From positions 1-64,000 of the forward strand of contig VFIW01000113.1 in the NCBI GenBank assembly GCA_006386115.1: a stretch of DNA of 64,000 bases, given 5' to 3'. Below are positions 23,723 to 34,103 of this stretch, piece after piece. Both the position numbers and the translations under genes were made by a program. The DNA comes from Globisporangium splendens. Taxonomy: Eukaryota; Oomycota; Peronosporomycetes; Pythiales; Pythiaceae. The first letter of the stretch is position 1. Each line of letters begins with the position of its first letter. The notes under the pieces are model-generated. The model worked only from the letters and a program-made list of their open reading frames with translations. It ran no database searches and was not told the origin of the DNA.

Positions 23723-25012
23723 TTACTCCAGCTGACTTGCTGCACCGAACGCGATGGAGAGCAGCACGAGAACCACAGCAGCCACATTCATCTTCACACT
23801 CAACGGAGCGCCGCTGGTCGTGCTAGTGCTGTTTCCCGACTGGCTCGTCACAGTGTCTTCTGACGAACCAGCTCCTCCGGGAACCTGGGTGAACAGCGTT
23901 TCTTTCTCGTACTTCTCGTCTATCTCAGTGAACAACCGCTTCCAGCTCGTGATCGTGCGCTCGTTCTGCGCGTTCAAGCTCCACTCAATCACGCGCGCGC
24001 GACGAGAAAAGTTGGCGGCGCTGTACGCGAGACCGAAGCCGGTGCCGCCGCCGTAGCAGAGCTGGATGCCCTGGCGCTTGTGGCAGTACTCGTTGATGTG
24101 GTCGTGGCCGGCAAACGTGACTTTGACTTCGTCGCGGTCCACGAGCGCCGAGAACAAACTCGACTCGATGTCGGACGACGACACGTTTTCGTTCTTCTCG
24201 CCGTTCGTCGTGCTCGCTTCGGCGGCCGTGTAGTCGTACTCTCGGAGCGGGATGTGGAAAAACATGATCGCGGGGTCCGGACTCGTTCGCGACGCGTTCT
24301 GCTGCGCGGCCACGGAAAGGTTGCGGTAGTACTCGACCTGGTTGTCCTTGATCCAGTCGTACTTGGACGTCACGTTCGGGTATCTCGTCGCGTTCGGGTA
24401 CCCTCCAGAGTCGAGGAAGTACATCTGCAAGACAGGAGCGCCAGCGTTGCCCCAAGCGCCATTGACGGGTGCCTCGACAGTCAAGAGGTAGTTCCCTACG
24501 CCGTCGATGGTGGTCGGGCCACGCTGCGCGTACGAGTTGTTCTTTTGCAGGACGAGCTCCATGATTTCCTCGCGGGGGAACCCGTTCTCGTCGTCGTGGT
24601 TGCCAAGGATCACGGCGTACGGGATGCCGCGGGTCTCGACGCCCTGCGTGAACGCGTCCACGGCGCTCTGGTGGTTTGAGACATTGAGCGTCTGGACGTT
24701 GTCCCCGGAGAAGACGACGAAGTCTGGCGTCTCGGCGTCCAGCAGCGCGTTCATGAACTTGGTTGTGAGCGCCTCGGAGCACGGCGTGTCTTCTGGGGCG
24801 AGCGTCGTCGGCGCATTCAGGCACGGGAATGTCGGGTCACCCGTGAAGTGCAAGTCGGCGAGTTGCAGGATCTTGTACGAGAGCGAGGCGCCGTCGCTGG
24901 AGGATTTGGCGACGAGTGCTGGCTTGGCCGCATTCTGCGCGAGTGGCGCCTGCTGGGATGCAAGCAGGGCGAGCGCGCTCGTGAAGCCAAGTAGAAGAGA
25001 GCAGCGCGTCAT
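23723..25012 (-). CDS. PAP29-like secreted metallophosphatase (copy 4)
   Basis: Intact single-exon gene of 429 residues. The ATG at 25012 starts a signal peptide (MTRCSLLLGFTSALALLAS). All catalytic boxes are present: LQLADLHFTG, VVFSGDN, VILGNHDDENG, FFHIPLREY and AGHDHINEY, plus DGVGNYLLTV and QLCYGGGTGFG typical of the PAP29/Dcr2 group. Many NxS/T sites point to secretion. The tail has a Ser/Thr/Gly stretch and then a hydrophobic end (VKMNVAAVVLVLLSIAFGAA), a good GPI-anchor signal, so the enzyme is probably held at the cell surface. It is the tandem upstream neighbour of truncated copy 3 and probably the parent type for the pair. High GC at third codon positions makes the antisense strand look open, which is a shadow. 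Confidence 0.9.
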   Translation of the reverse strand: MTRCSLLLGFTSALALLASQQAPLAQNAAKPALVAKSSSDGASLSYKILQLADLHFTGDPTFPCLNAPTTLAPEDTPCSEALTTKFMNALLDAETPDFVVFSGDNVQTLNVSNHQSAVDAFTQGVETRGIPYAVILGNHDDENGFPREEIMELVLQKNNSYAQRGPTTIDGVGNYLLTVEAPVNGAWGNAGAPVLQMYFLDSGGYPNATRYPNVTSKYDWIKDNQVEYYRNLSVAAQQNASRTSPDPAIMFFHIPLREYDYTAAEASTTNGEKNENVSSSDIESSLFSALVDRDEVKVTFAGHDHINEYCHKRQGIQLCYGGGTGFGLAYSAANFSRRARVIEWSLNAQNERTITSWKRLFTEIDEKYEKETLFTQVPGGAGSSEDTVTSQSGNSTSTTSGAPLSVKMNVAAVVLVLLSIAFGAASQLE

Positions 25013-26433
25013 GGCGGACAAGTTTCGAATTACGGTGCAGCAGCGCCTGCCGATTTATGTGGAACAGAGCGCAATGGCGACTGGCACGCGCATGTGCACA
25101 ATGTGCAATCGAGAGACTGGAGACCTCGTCGTACGAGAGGATGCGCAGTCACACACACGCGCTGAGGACGTGGACGGACGGACCTGCACATCCACAAACT
25201 ACAGCTCCTGGCGACCACATTCGCGAAGCGAAATGTGCGTAATCAACCTTTGTGGACATGACCCCTATAAATCAATTTTGGGAAGGTAGGTGAACATTTG
25301 CACGAGTGACTTGAGGTCTTTAAGAAAGACAATGGACTCCACAATTGGCTGAACGTCTGTTATTGATGCTGTAAGCAATAGTTTTATACGAAGGGTTGGT
25401 TGCGCTTAGTATTCGAAGGCTGGCTTGTTTCTGTTCGCGCGCTGAATCGCTGGAGGTGTCTCGTGCGGAAGTAGTGGAGGTTCAAGAAACCTCACGGATT
25501 TAACGACTTGCCTGGTGCTTGCTGCAATGCGTGCAACAAGTGAGTCTCATTCTGTGCTTCCGCCACTCACTCTGTGGATGCAGTGTGGTCGCACTCTGGG
25601 TTGATGAGAATCTGGGTGAGTCGTTCGATGTTTGTGGTCTCCGTTTGCTAAGACTGCATCTGTGCACAGCGTTGCATGCTCACCTGTGGTCGTGTCTTTT
25701 CTGTTTTCAAGGATCAGTCACTTGTAAGTCCGTCCAAAGTTTGAAGTCCGCAAATCTAACTCATTGTTCAATTATTGTGGTCTGAGAACGACTCAAGTTT
25801 AGGACACCACAATTGTTCAGTACTTTGATTTGAGTTAATAGAGAGATTCAAGAAATTTGATCACAGCAGATATTTTGCTTGCAGATTGCAAACCCCGCCA
25901 AAGTCGATCGATCCATAATGATACAGCAAACGAACCAAACTTATGATATGTTGATCACCAAGCAAAAACCTTTGAAAATACTACACCCCAAAAACGATCT
26001 ATGTTTCCGTTATGGCTGACACGCCTTCGTGAAGGCGCGCAGCTGACCGTCATCTTCTCGCATTGCTCATAGGATAGTGAGCGCTTCGTCTTCGCGCATT
26101 GTGATTTGCGTGACCCTTGAGATTTGTTGCTTCTGGTCGTCAAATGAAAAATGATAATAAACAAGCTTCTAAAGCAAACAGAAAACCTTGCTTGTTGTTG
26201 TTGCGCATTGATCGCTACAAGTGAACGAGGTTTAATAAACAATTTTCCTGACCTCTCTAATTGTGCGAACCATCCATAACTTCGGTTAAAAGTTTGGACT
26301 AATTCGCGTGTCAACACCGCTTATAGTCGTAAATATGTTGAGTTGCTTTACGGACTAGATATCTAATCACTTACGGGATTTACACCCAAACACAAATGCG
26401 GCACTGTTTGACGCCAGTGAAGGTGACGACTGG
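25013..26433. other. Intergenic, divergent phosphatase / HDAC
   Basis: A 1.4-kb gap between copy 4 and the histone deacetylase gene, which are transcribed apart. Only short, compositionally random frames are present; no RNA gene or repeat seen. Both promoters should lie here. Confidence 0.5.
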
Positions 26434-28250
26434 ATGCCCATGCCCATGGAGACCTGTGCGTCTGCGCGCGCAGCGACGGACGAAGATAAAGCGTCTACAG
26501 ACACCACGCGGCAGCCTACGCCACCGCCGATGCTGACGCGCTCCATGGCGCGCATGCAGCAATCCCAAAAGGACGAACCTGTCGAGATTCCCACCGACGT
26601 CCTTCACGCGTCCGATGCGCCAACACACATTATTGGCGACACCCGTACGGCATTCTTGAACAGCGCGCTCTGCGAGGGCCACGACATCGCGAGTCACCCC
26701 GAGTGCGTCGACCGCGTGCGCATCGTGCGGCAGCGCATCGTTGCCGACTTCCCCGCGGTCCTCGAGATCCAGGAGATCGCGCCGATCACGAGACAGCGGC
26801 TGCTGCTCTTCCACACGCCCAAGCACGTGGATGCAATGTCAAACATCTTCGCCAGCGTTAAAAGCGCAAGCGAGAATACGCGGAAGAAGAGTGAAAGCAA
26901 AGTGCATCATATTGATGAGGACACGGCGGTCGCAGTGGGGACAGAAGTCGCGGCGCTCACAGCGGCTGGCTCCGTCTGTGATGCCATCGATTTGGTTATG
27001 CGTAATGATGATGATGAAGATGGCGACAACGGCGATAATAGCCCCACGATGCGCATCGCGAATGCGTTTTGTGGCGTGCGGCCGCCCGGTCACCACGCCG
27101 AGCCGCATCGCGCCATGGGCTTCTGCCTGTTTAACAACGTCGGCATCGGCGCATGCTACCTTTTGGACACGTTCCCCGACGTCATCGAGCGCGTGAGCAT
27201 CGTGGACTTTGACGTGCACCACGGTAACGGCACGCAGACCAAGTTCGCCTCCGAGGATTACCCGAACGTGCAGTACATTTCGACCCACCAGGCGCCGTTC
27301 TATCCGCACACGGGCAATGTCCACGAGCGCGGCGTGCACAGCAATATCCTGAACGTACCTCTTCGCGCGCGCACGGGCTCTGCAGCGTTCCGGAGCGCGT
27401 TCGAGTCGCGCGTTCTGCCTGCGATGCACGCGTTTAAACCGGACTTTATCCTTATCTCGGCGGGCTTTGACGCGCACGCGCAGGACCCGCTGGCCGAGCT
27501 CGCGCTCGAGAGCGAAGACTACTACTGGATGACGCAGCAGATCGTCGATGTGGCCTGGAAACATGCGGCTGGCCGAGTCGTGTCGGTTCTGGAAGGAGGT
27601 ACGTTTGTTGCTCACTTCGTGCTGTTGTTGTCGTGCGTTCGCCGTAGCGTCTCCGCGCCGACTTGATAATCGCCCTCCTGTTGTCTCTTGTGTGCCTGCC
27701 TGCGTCTTCGTCTAGGATACCATCTCGATGCGCTTGCTGAGAGTGCTGCTGCCCATGTGCGCGCGCTGATCGAGGGGACCGTGGCGCCGGATCAGCGCGT
27801 CGTCGAAAAACAGCAACAGGACCACCACGCCATCGAGGAACTCGCTTCCGCCTTCGAGTCGTCGGTCACCGTCACCTCCGAAACGCCGCACAAGGTGAGC
27901 ATTCTCCCCCTTCCTTGCGCTGTTGCTCTCATTCGCTCCGGTGTGCTTTCCCCCTGTACGTCGCCTCTGGATGGGCCACTCATTCGAACTCTCGCTGTTT
28001 TGTGTAGGAGCTGCGTCTTACGGTGCATTACAACGGCAAGGACAAGCTGCTGGTGCTCAAATCGCGGTCGCTCGACGCGCTGCTCGTGCAGTGCAAACAG
28101 AAATTCAACCTCAAGGCGTCCAAGAAGAAGAAAGCAACGCAAACGACCAACAAATCCTCATCCCACTCGCTTCACGATTGCCATGGCACGCTTATCACTC
28201 CCGCTCTCCTGCTCTCGCTACCCAACGACCAACACCTGTACCTGCGCTAA
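26434..28250 (+). CDS. Class II histone deacetylase with ubiquitin-like tail
   Basis: Three exons (26434-27598, 27716-27894, 28008-28250) give 528 residues in one frame. The arginase-fold deacetylase core spans about 55-400. Catalytic residues are visible: the His pair in RPPGHHAE (220, 221), zinc ligands in VDFDVHHGNGTQ (Asp260, His262) and SAGFDAH (Asp346), and the tyrosine in EGGYH (Tyr390, split by intron 1). FCLFNNVGIGA and GHDIASHPECVDRV place it in the class II (Hda1-type) group. The Ser/Thr-rich head has no clear localisation signal. After a linker, residues ~447-528 (LRLTVHYNGKDKLLVLKSRS, LDALLVQCKQKFNL and a final LPNDQHLYLR) look like a beta-grasp, ubiquitin-like fold of KHA, doublecortin or PB1 type, interrupted by a Lys/Ser/Thr insert. 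Expected role: lysine deacetylation, probably chromatin; the tail may mediate contacts. Confidence 0.9.
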
Positions 28251-28715
28251 GACATAATCGCAATACATCCCTCGTCGCCGCTCTTGGTCTCTTCATCCTT
28301 CATCCTCGTGTATGCGCTCTGTCTCCTAATAAATAGCACCACCGAACCGGAACCATTCGCTGATCTGTCTGGCGTCTCATCCCCTCGTCGTCCGTCCGTT
28401 CGTCGCGCATGCTGACCAAGAACACCTGCGTCCGCTGCATTCCCATTCTCGCGCTCCTGTCCATCCATTTTCCATCGCACCGCCGCCACCAAAGACGCGG
28501 CCACGCGGCCACCAAACGCGACGGCGGCGACGGCAGCTCCCTCCCCTCAGGCACCCACCCCACCTGCGCGGTAGCGCGCAAAAAGTGGAAAGAGCACCAT
28601 AAGGCACCGCCAATCTGTCGACGCACGCGCGCCACTTAAACCGACGCGGCCCGTTTCTGTGCTCCCCACGCCAGTCGTTCCCCTCACCCATCACTTCAAG
28701 GTGTTGTTGGAAACC

Positions 28716-28761
28716 GTTTGAAACGATTCCCACTTGCTTTCAGTAAGCAAGTGTTTCAAAC
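28716..28761. repeat. Bulged 16-bp inverted repeat (hairpin)
   Basis: The arms GTTTGAAAC-(GATTCCC)-ACTTGCT and AGCAAGT-GTTTCAAAC pair perfectly over 16 bp, with a 7-nt bulge in the left arm and a 7-nt loop (28739-28745). It lies about 470 nt downstream of the HDAC stop and 380 nt before the CPS start. It could be an RNA structure in a UTR, a palindromic protein site or the remnant of a tiny inverted-repeat element. Confidence 0.75.
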
Positions 28762-29114
28762 ACACTGTGTTAAACCACACTCTCACAGACCTGGATCTGC
28801 TCATAATGCACTGTTCTCTCACCGGATTCTGTCAAAAGATCCAACAAAGCATACATCTTATGTTTTGTAAGCACACGTGCTTTGATTGGCCGGAATCGCA
28901 CCCAGTTTTGCCTTCTGTCGCATAGAGAGGCTACGAAAACACGACGGAGACGCGGCACCAATCTTCGACGTCGAAGCTGCCCTTCCCAGCAGTTGAACCA
29001 AAACAACCACCCTGCCTAGTGCGCTCCCAGACTGCCGACCAAGACTTTGCCTTTTGCCGGCTCGAGCGCAAGCAGCCCGCACCCTCTTTCCCAAGCGACA
29101 CCCCCAGATCTCAT

Positions 29115-29133
29115 CACACACACACACACACAC
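29115..29133. repeat. (CA)n run in CPS 5' leader
   Basis: A 19-nt CA run ends seven nt before the start codon of the carbamoyl-phosphate synthase gene. It probably forms part of the 5' leader. Confidence 0.85.
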
Positions 29134-29139
29134 TTCAAG

Positions 29140-32100
29140 ATGTCGTCACCGAATGCCCTTTCGCCCGTGGCCGCCGACTCGCTCTCGGGCATCCTGAGCC
29201 ACGAACGCGGGACGCTCGTGCTCGCGGACGGCACCACGTACTCGGGGTTCTCGTTCGGTGCGCACACGAGCATGTCGGGCGAGGTGGTGTTCAACACGGG
29301 CATGGTCGGGTACCCCGAGGCGCTCTCGGACCCGTCGTACCGCGGCCAGATCCTCGTGCTCACGTACCCGTTGATCGGCAACTACGGCGTGCCTGACATG
29401 AACGTGCAGGATGAGTTTGGTCTGCCCAAGTACTTTGAGTCGAGCCACGTGCAGATCGCGGGTCTGATCGTGTCCGAGTACTCGTTCCAGCACTCGCACT
29501 GGAACGCCGTGACGTCGCTCGGCGACTGGTTGAAGCAGCACAACATCCCGGCGCTCTTTGGCATCGACACGCGCATGATCACGAAGCGCATCCGCTCGCT
29601 CGGCGCCGTGCTCGGCAAGATCGAGTTTCCGGGCCAAGCCATCGAGATCGACGACCCGAACAAGCAGAACCTCGTCGCGCTCGTCACGTCCAAGTCGGTC
29701 GCCGTGTACAACAAGGGCGGCGCGAGCAAGATCGTCGCGTTCGACTGCGGCATGAAGCACAACATCATCCGGTACCTCGCCGGCAAGGACGTCGAGCTCA
29801 CGGTCGTGCCGTACGACTTTGACTTGAAGAACAGCGAGCTGCAGTACGATGGGATCTTTATCAGTAACGGTCCAGGTGACCCGGTGATGGCGACCAAGAC
29901 CATCGAGACGATCCGCTGGGCGATCTCGCTCGAGAACCCCAAGCCGATCTTCGGTATCTGTCTGGGGAACCAGATCTTGGCGCTCGCTGCGGGTGCCACG
30001 ACGTACAAGATGAAGTACGGCAACCGCGGTATGAACCAGCCGTGCATTGACATGCGCACGACGCGCTGCTACATCACGCCACAGAACCACGGGTTCGCCG
30101 TCGACTCCAAGACGCTGCCAACGGGCTGGAAGACGTTCTTCATGAACGCCAACGACCACACGAACGAAGGCATCATCCACGAGACCAAGCCGTTCTTCTC
30201 GGTGCAGTTCCACCCAGAAGCGTGCGGTGGTCCAACGGACACGGCGTTCTTGTTCGACATGTTCCTGGAGAAGGTCACTGGCGCGCCGCAAAAGCTCACG
30301 CTGCTCGACACGACGCTCTACGACCGTCCACGCTTCACCAAGGTGCTGCTGCTCGGCTCGGGCGGTCTCTCGATCGGTCAAGCCGGTGAGTTTGATTACT
30401 CGGGCTCGCAAGCCATCAAGGCGCTTCGTGAAGAAGGCGTGCATGTGATCCTCGTGAACCCGAACATCGCGACGGTGCAGACGTCCAAGGGTCTCGCCGA
30501 CAAGGTGTACTTTGTGCCTGTGCGCGCTGAGACCGTGCTCGAGATCATCAAGAAGGAGAAGCCTGACGGTATCTTGGTCAGCATGGGTGGTCAGACCGCG
30601 CTCAGCGTCGGTATTGAGTTGTACCTCAACGGTGACCTGGAGCGCCACAACGTGCGTGTCATGGGTACGCAGATCGAGTCGATCATCGACACGGAAGATC
30701 GCGAAAAGTTCTCGGCCAAGCTCGCGGAGATCGGTGAGACCATTGCGTTGAGCCAGCCTGCGACCACGATCGAGGAAGCCATCGCCGCCGCCAACAGCAT
30801 CGGGTACCCTGTGCTCGTGCGTTCGGCGTTCGCGCTCGGCGGTCTCGGCTCGGGCTTCGCGGCCAACGACGAAGAACTGCGCGTGCTGGCGACCAAGGCG
30901 CTCCACGGCTCGGCGTCCAAGGGTCAGATCAAGCAGATCTTGATCGACCAGGACCTGCGTGGCTGGAAGGAAGTCGAGTACGAAGTGGTGCGTGATGCCA
31001 AAGACAACTGCATCACGGTGTGCAACATGGAGAACTTTGACCCATTGGGCATTCACACGGGCGACTCGATCGTCGTCGCGCCATCGCAGACGCTCTCGAA
31101 CAGCGAGTACTTCAAGCTGCGTTCGACGGCGCAGAAGGTCGTGCGCCACTTGAACATTGTCGGCGAGTGCAACATCCAGTACGCGTTGGACCCACACTCG
31201 GAGCGCTACTGCATCATCGAAGTGAACGCGCGTCTGTCGCGCTCGAGTGCGTTGGCGTCCAAGGCCACAGGGTACCCGCTAGCGTACGTGGCGACCAAGA
31301 TCTCGCTCGGCATTGACCTCGTCAACATCAAGAACAGCGTGACCAAGACGACGACGGCGTGCTTCGAGCCAAGTTTGGACTACTGTGTCGTCAAGATGCC
31401 GCGTTGGGACCTCAAGAAGTTCTCGCGCGTGTCGAACGATCTCGGAAGTTACATGCTCTCGGTCGGTGAAGTCATGTCGGTCGGCCGCAACTTCGAAGAG
31501 TGTATCCAGAAGGCCGTGCGCATGGTGAACCCGAACCTGGACGGCTTGAACGGCAACGCCGTGGACTACGAGACGAACCCAGCGATCCTGGACGAGCAGC
31601 TCAAGCACCCGACGGACGAGCGTCTGTTCTACTTGATGGCAGCGCTCGACACGGGCTACACGGTGGATCGCATCCACGACCTCACGAAGATCGACCGTTG
31701 GTTCCTGTCGAAGCTCAACCGCATCTCGATTCTGCGTCGCTCGATCCCAACGTACTCGCTCGAGACGATCGACGAGCGCGTGCTGCGTGTGCTCAAGGTG
31801 AACGGTTTCTCGGATCGCCAGATCGCGGCCGAGTGGAAGAACGTGACGGAGATGCAGGTGCGCACTCGCCGAAAGCAGCTGAACGTTCTCCCGTGCGTCA
31901 AGCAGATCGATACGTTGGCTGCCGAGTTCCCAGCGCAGACCAACTACCTGTACATGACCTACGGTGGCTCGGAGAACGACATCCCAAAGAGTGACGATGG
32001 TGTCGTCGTGCTCGGCTGTGGTCCATACTGCATCGGTTCGTCGGTCGAGTTCGATTGGTGCGCCGTGAGCTCTGTGCGCACGATCCGCGAAGTGGGCAAG

Positions 32101-33603
32101 CCTGCGATCGTCGTCAACTGCAACCCGGAGACCGTGAGTACCGACTACGACGAGAGCGACCGCTTGTACTTCGAAGAGCTCACGTTGGAGCGCGCGTTGG
32201 ATATCTACGACCGAGAGACCCCAGAAGGTGTGATCGTGTCGGTCGGTGGTCAGATCCCAAACAACCTGGCCATGCCACTGCAGAAGGCTGGCGTGAACAT
32301 CCTTGGCACGCACCCAGAGAGCATCGACCGCTGTGAAGACCGCAACCGCTTCTCGGCGCTGTTGGATACCTTGGGCGTGGACCAGCCTCGCTGGGCCGAA
32401 GTCAAGGGCTTGCAGTCGGCGTTGGACTTCTCGGCCGAAGTCGGATACCCTGTGCTCGTGCGTCCAAGTTACGTGCTCTCGGGTGCCGGTATGATCGTCG
32501 CATCGGACGCCAAGCAGCTCAGCGTGTACCTGAGCAGCGACTCGGTCAAGATCTCGCGCTCGGTCAGCATCTCCAAGTTCATCCTGAACGCCAAGGAAGT
32601 CGAGTTCGACGGTGTCGCCAAGGACGGTACGATCATCAACTACGCCATCTCGGAGCACGTCGAGAACGCCGGTGTCCACTCGGGTGATGCCACGTTGGTG
32701 CTCCCAGCGCAGAAACTGTACGTCGGTACGATCAAGCAAGTGAAGCGCATTGCCAGCGCTATCGCGAGCGCGCTCAACATCACGGGTCCGTTCAACATCC
32801 AGTTGATGGCGCGTGACAACGACGTCAAGGTGATTGAATGCAACTTGCGCGCGTCGCGTACGTTCCCGTTCATCTCGAAGACCTTTGACTTGAACTTTAT
32901 CAACCTCGCGACCAAGGCCATGCTCGGATTGCCAGTCAAGTCCGTGCCGATCGCGCTGACCGATATCGACTATGTCGGCGTCAAGGCGCCGCAGTTTTCG
33001 TTCACGCGTCTCCACGGCGCTGATCCAACCCTCGGTGTTGAGATGGCGTCGACGGGTGAAGTCGCGTGTTTCGGTACCGACATGCACGAAGCGTACCTCA
33101 AGGCGTTGATCAGTGCGGGTTTCAAGATGCCGAAGGAGAAGAAGGTGCTGATCTCGATCGGACACGATCACATCAAACGCGAGTTCGTCGACAGTGCCAA
33201 GATCCTGGAGCAGATGGGCTACGAGATCTTTGCGACCCCGGGCACGGCGGCTCACTTGAAGGAGCACGGCGTGGCTGCGACGGTGCTGCACAAGCCATGC
33301 GAGCAGGACAAGTCGCTGCCAAACGTGATCGACTACATCTCCAAGGGCAAGATTGAATTGGTGATCAACGTGCCGGAAGGCTCCAACAACGAAGAGCTCT
33401 CGAGCGGTTACCTGATCCGTCGTGCGGCCGTGGACTTTGGCGTCTCGCTCATCAACAACATCAAGTGCGCCGTGCTCTTCGCGCAAGCCATCCAGAAGGT
33501 CAAGAAGCTCGAGATCTGCAACATCTCGGAGTACTACGCGATGCCGACGATCGGCTGGCGCCCTGGCCAGAAACTCTCGGCGCGTAAGATGTCGATCTGC
33601 TAA
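29140..33603 (+). CDS. Glutamine-dependent carbamoyl-phosphate synthase
   Basis: One uninterrupted frame of 1,487 residues. The ATG at 29140 follows a CA-rich leader; upstream in-frame codons contain no ATG. The small-subunit half ends in a class I glutaminase with nucleophile Cys274 in FGICLGNQ and the His358/Glu360 dyad in VQFHPEACGG. The cysteine is present, so glutamine is used as in CPS II and CPS III; animal urea-cycle CPS I has lost it. Two ATP-grasp halves follow (GGLSIGQAGEFDYSGSQ near 410 and the paired VVVLGCGPYCIGSSVEFDW), then the C-terminal MGS-like regulatory domain (KVLISIGHDHIKREF, IFATPGTAAHLKEHG). There is no fused aspartate transcarbamoylase or dihydroorotase, unlike animal CAD. 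It should supply carbamoyl phosphate for pyrimidines and/or arginine. It is the only long intronless housekeeping gene here and has strong codon bias, suggesting high expression. Confidence 0.96.
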   Translation: MSSPNALSPVAADSLSGILSHERGTLVLADGTTYSGFSFGAHTSMSGEVVFNTGMVGYPEALSDPSYRGQILVLTYPLIGNYGVPDMNVQDEFGLPKYFESSHVQIAGLIVSEYSFQHSHWNAVTSLGDWLKQHNIPALFGIDTRMITKRIRSLGAVLGKIEFPGQAIEIDDPNKQNLVALVTSKSVAVYNKGGASKIVAFDCGMKHNIIRYLAGKDVELTVVPYDFDLKNSELQYDGIFISNGPGDPVMATKTIETIRWAISLENPKPIFGICLGNQILALAAGATTYKMKYGNRGMNQPCIDMRTTRCYITPQNHGFAVDSKTLPTGWKTFFMNANDHTNEGIIHETKPFFSVQFHPEACGGPTDTAFLFDMFLEKVTGAPQKLTLLDTTLYDRPRFTKVLLLGSGGLSIGQAGEFDYSGSQAIKALREEGVHVILVNPNIATVQTSKGLADKVYFVPVRAETVLEIIKKEKPDGILVSMGGQTALSVGIELYLNGDLERHNVRVMGTQIESIIDTEDREKFSAKLAEIGETIALSQPATTIEEAIAAANSIGYPVLVRSAFALGGLGSGFAANDEELRVLATKALHGSASKGQIKQILIDQDLRGWKEVEYEVVRDAKDNCITVCNMENFDPLGIHTGDSIVVAPSQTLSNSEYFKLRSTAQKVVRHLNIVGECNIQYALDPHSERYCIIEVNARLSRSSALASKATGYPLAYVATKISLGIDLVNIKNSVTKTTTACFEPSLDYCVVKMPRWDLKKFSRVSNDLGSYMLSVGEVMSVGRNFEECIQKAVRMVNPNLDGLNGNAVDYETNPAILDEQLKHPTDERLFYLMAALDTGYTVDRIHDLTKIDRWFLSKLNRISILRRSIPTYSLETIDERVLRVLKVNGFSDRQIAAEWKNVTEMQVRTRRKQLNVLPCVKQIDTLAAEFPAQTNYLYMTYGGSENDIPKSDDGVVVLGCGPYCIGSSVEFDWCAVSSVRTIREVGKPAIVVNCNPETVSTDYDESDRLYFEELTLERALDIYDRETPEGVIVSVGGQIPNNLAMPLQKAGVNILGTHPESIDRCEDRNRFSALLDTLGVDQPRWAEVKGLQSALDFSAEVGYPVLVRPSYVLSGAGMIVASDAKQLSVYLSSDSVKISRSVSISKFILNAKEVEFDGVAKDGTIINYAISEHVENAGVHSGDATLVLPAQKLYVGTIKQVKRIASAIASALNITGPFNIQLMARDNDVKVIECNLRASRTFPFISKTFDLNFINLATKAMLGLPVKSVPIALTDIDYVGVKAPQFSFTRLHGADPTLGVEMASTGEVACFGTDMHEAYLKALISAGFKMPKEKKVLISIGHDHIKREFVDSAKILEQMGYEIFATPGTAAHLKEHGVAATVLHKPCEQDKSLPNVIDYISKGKIELVINVPEGSNNEELSSGYLIRRAAVDFGVSLINNIKCAVLFAQAIQKVKKLEICNISEYYAMPTIGWRPGQKLSARKMSIC

Positions 33604-34103
33604 GTGTCGATGACCCTTCCCAGCTTTGACCAAGACGCGTTCGCAGCATGCGGCCACTCTTGCTCTCTATTTTATCTTCTGTCCACTTCTTATGCTCCCG
33701 CGTGTTCCATTTGTAAAGAAAAACTTGCATTGCTTTCTCGTTTCGCGTCGCTTGAGTGTCTTCTTTGCATGGGGGCGATCGACAAGAGCAGCGACGTCCG
33801 TTAGAGCGGGCGGCGTGTCTGCGATGGCATCTTGTAGCGTGGGGTGCGTCGTCGGCGTTGACACCTTCCGCGTGCAGTCTTCAGTGCGATAGTGTTCACT
33901 AGAAGTATCCATCAATCTCGTATTTATTCCAATATTAAAGTTTATTTATACCTTCGTATTTCGTCTCGCCATTTGCCTCTCTGCGTTGCGTTTTCAAATG
34001 AGCTCCAAAGCTCCATCACGGTTTCACTCGTTTACAGTATGCTGTGAGCCGCGTGGACACATTGTCCACCTCACTCATCGCTGCAACCATGAAGTGTCCA
34101 CCT
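33604..34103. other. Intergenic, convergent 3' ends
   Basis: A 500-nt gap between the convergent CPS gene and the broken LRR gene. It contains AT-rich 3'-UTR-like sequence and no supported gene. Confidence 0.5.

Larger units (their letters stand above)
28251..29139. other. Intergenic, upstream of CPS gene
   Basis: This 0.9-kb gap lies between the same-strand HDAC and carbamoyl-phosphate synthase genes. It holds a strong hairpin (listed separately) and a CA run just before the start codon. No reading frame with family support was found. Confidence 0.5.

Noticed and set aside
24080..24824. Long frames in other phases over phosphatase copy 4
   Set aside because: Arg- and Val-rich shadows of a GC-biased coding exon.
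29140..30310. CPS as an ammonia-dependent urea-cycle CPS I
   Set aside because: The glutaminase nucleophile Cys274 and the His-Glu dyad are present.
29146..33657. Two long antisense frames (683 and 792 codons) opposite the carbamoyl-phosphate synthase gene
   Set aside because: They mirror the strong third-position GC bias of the sense gene and encode Arg/His/Val-rich sequence with no domain.
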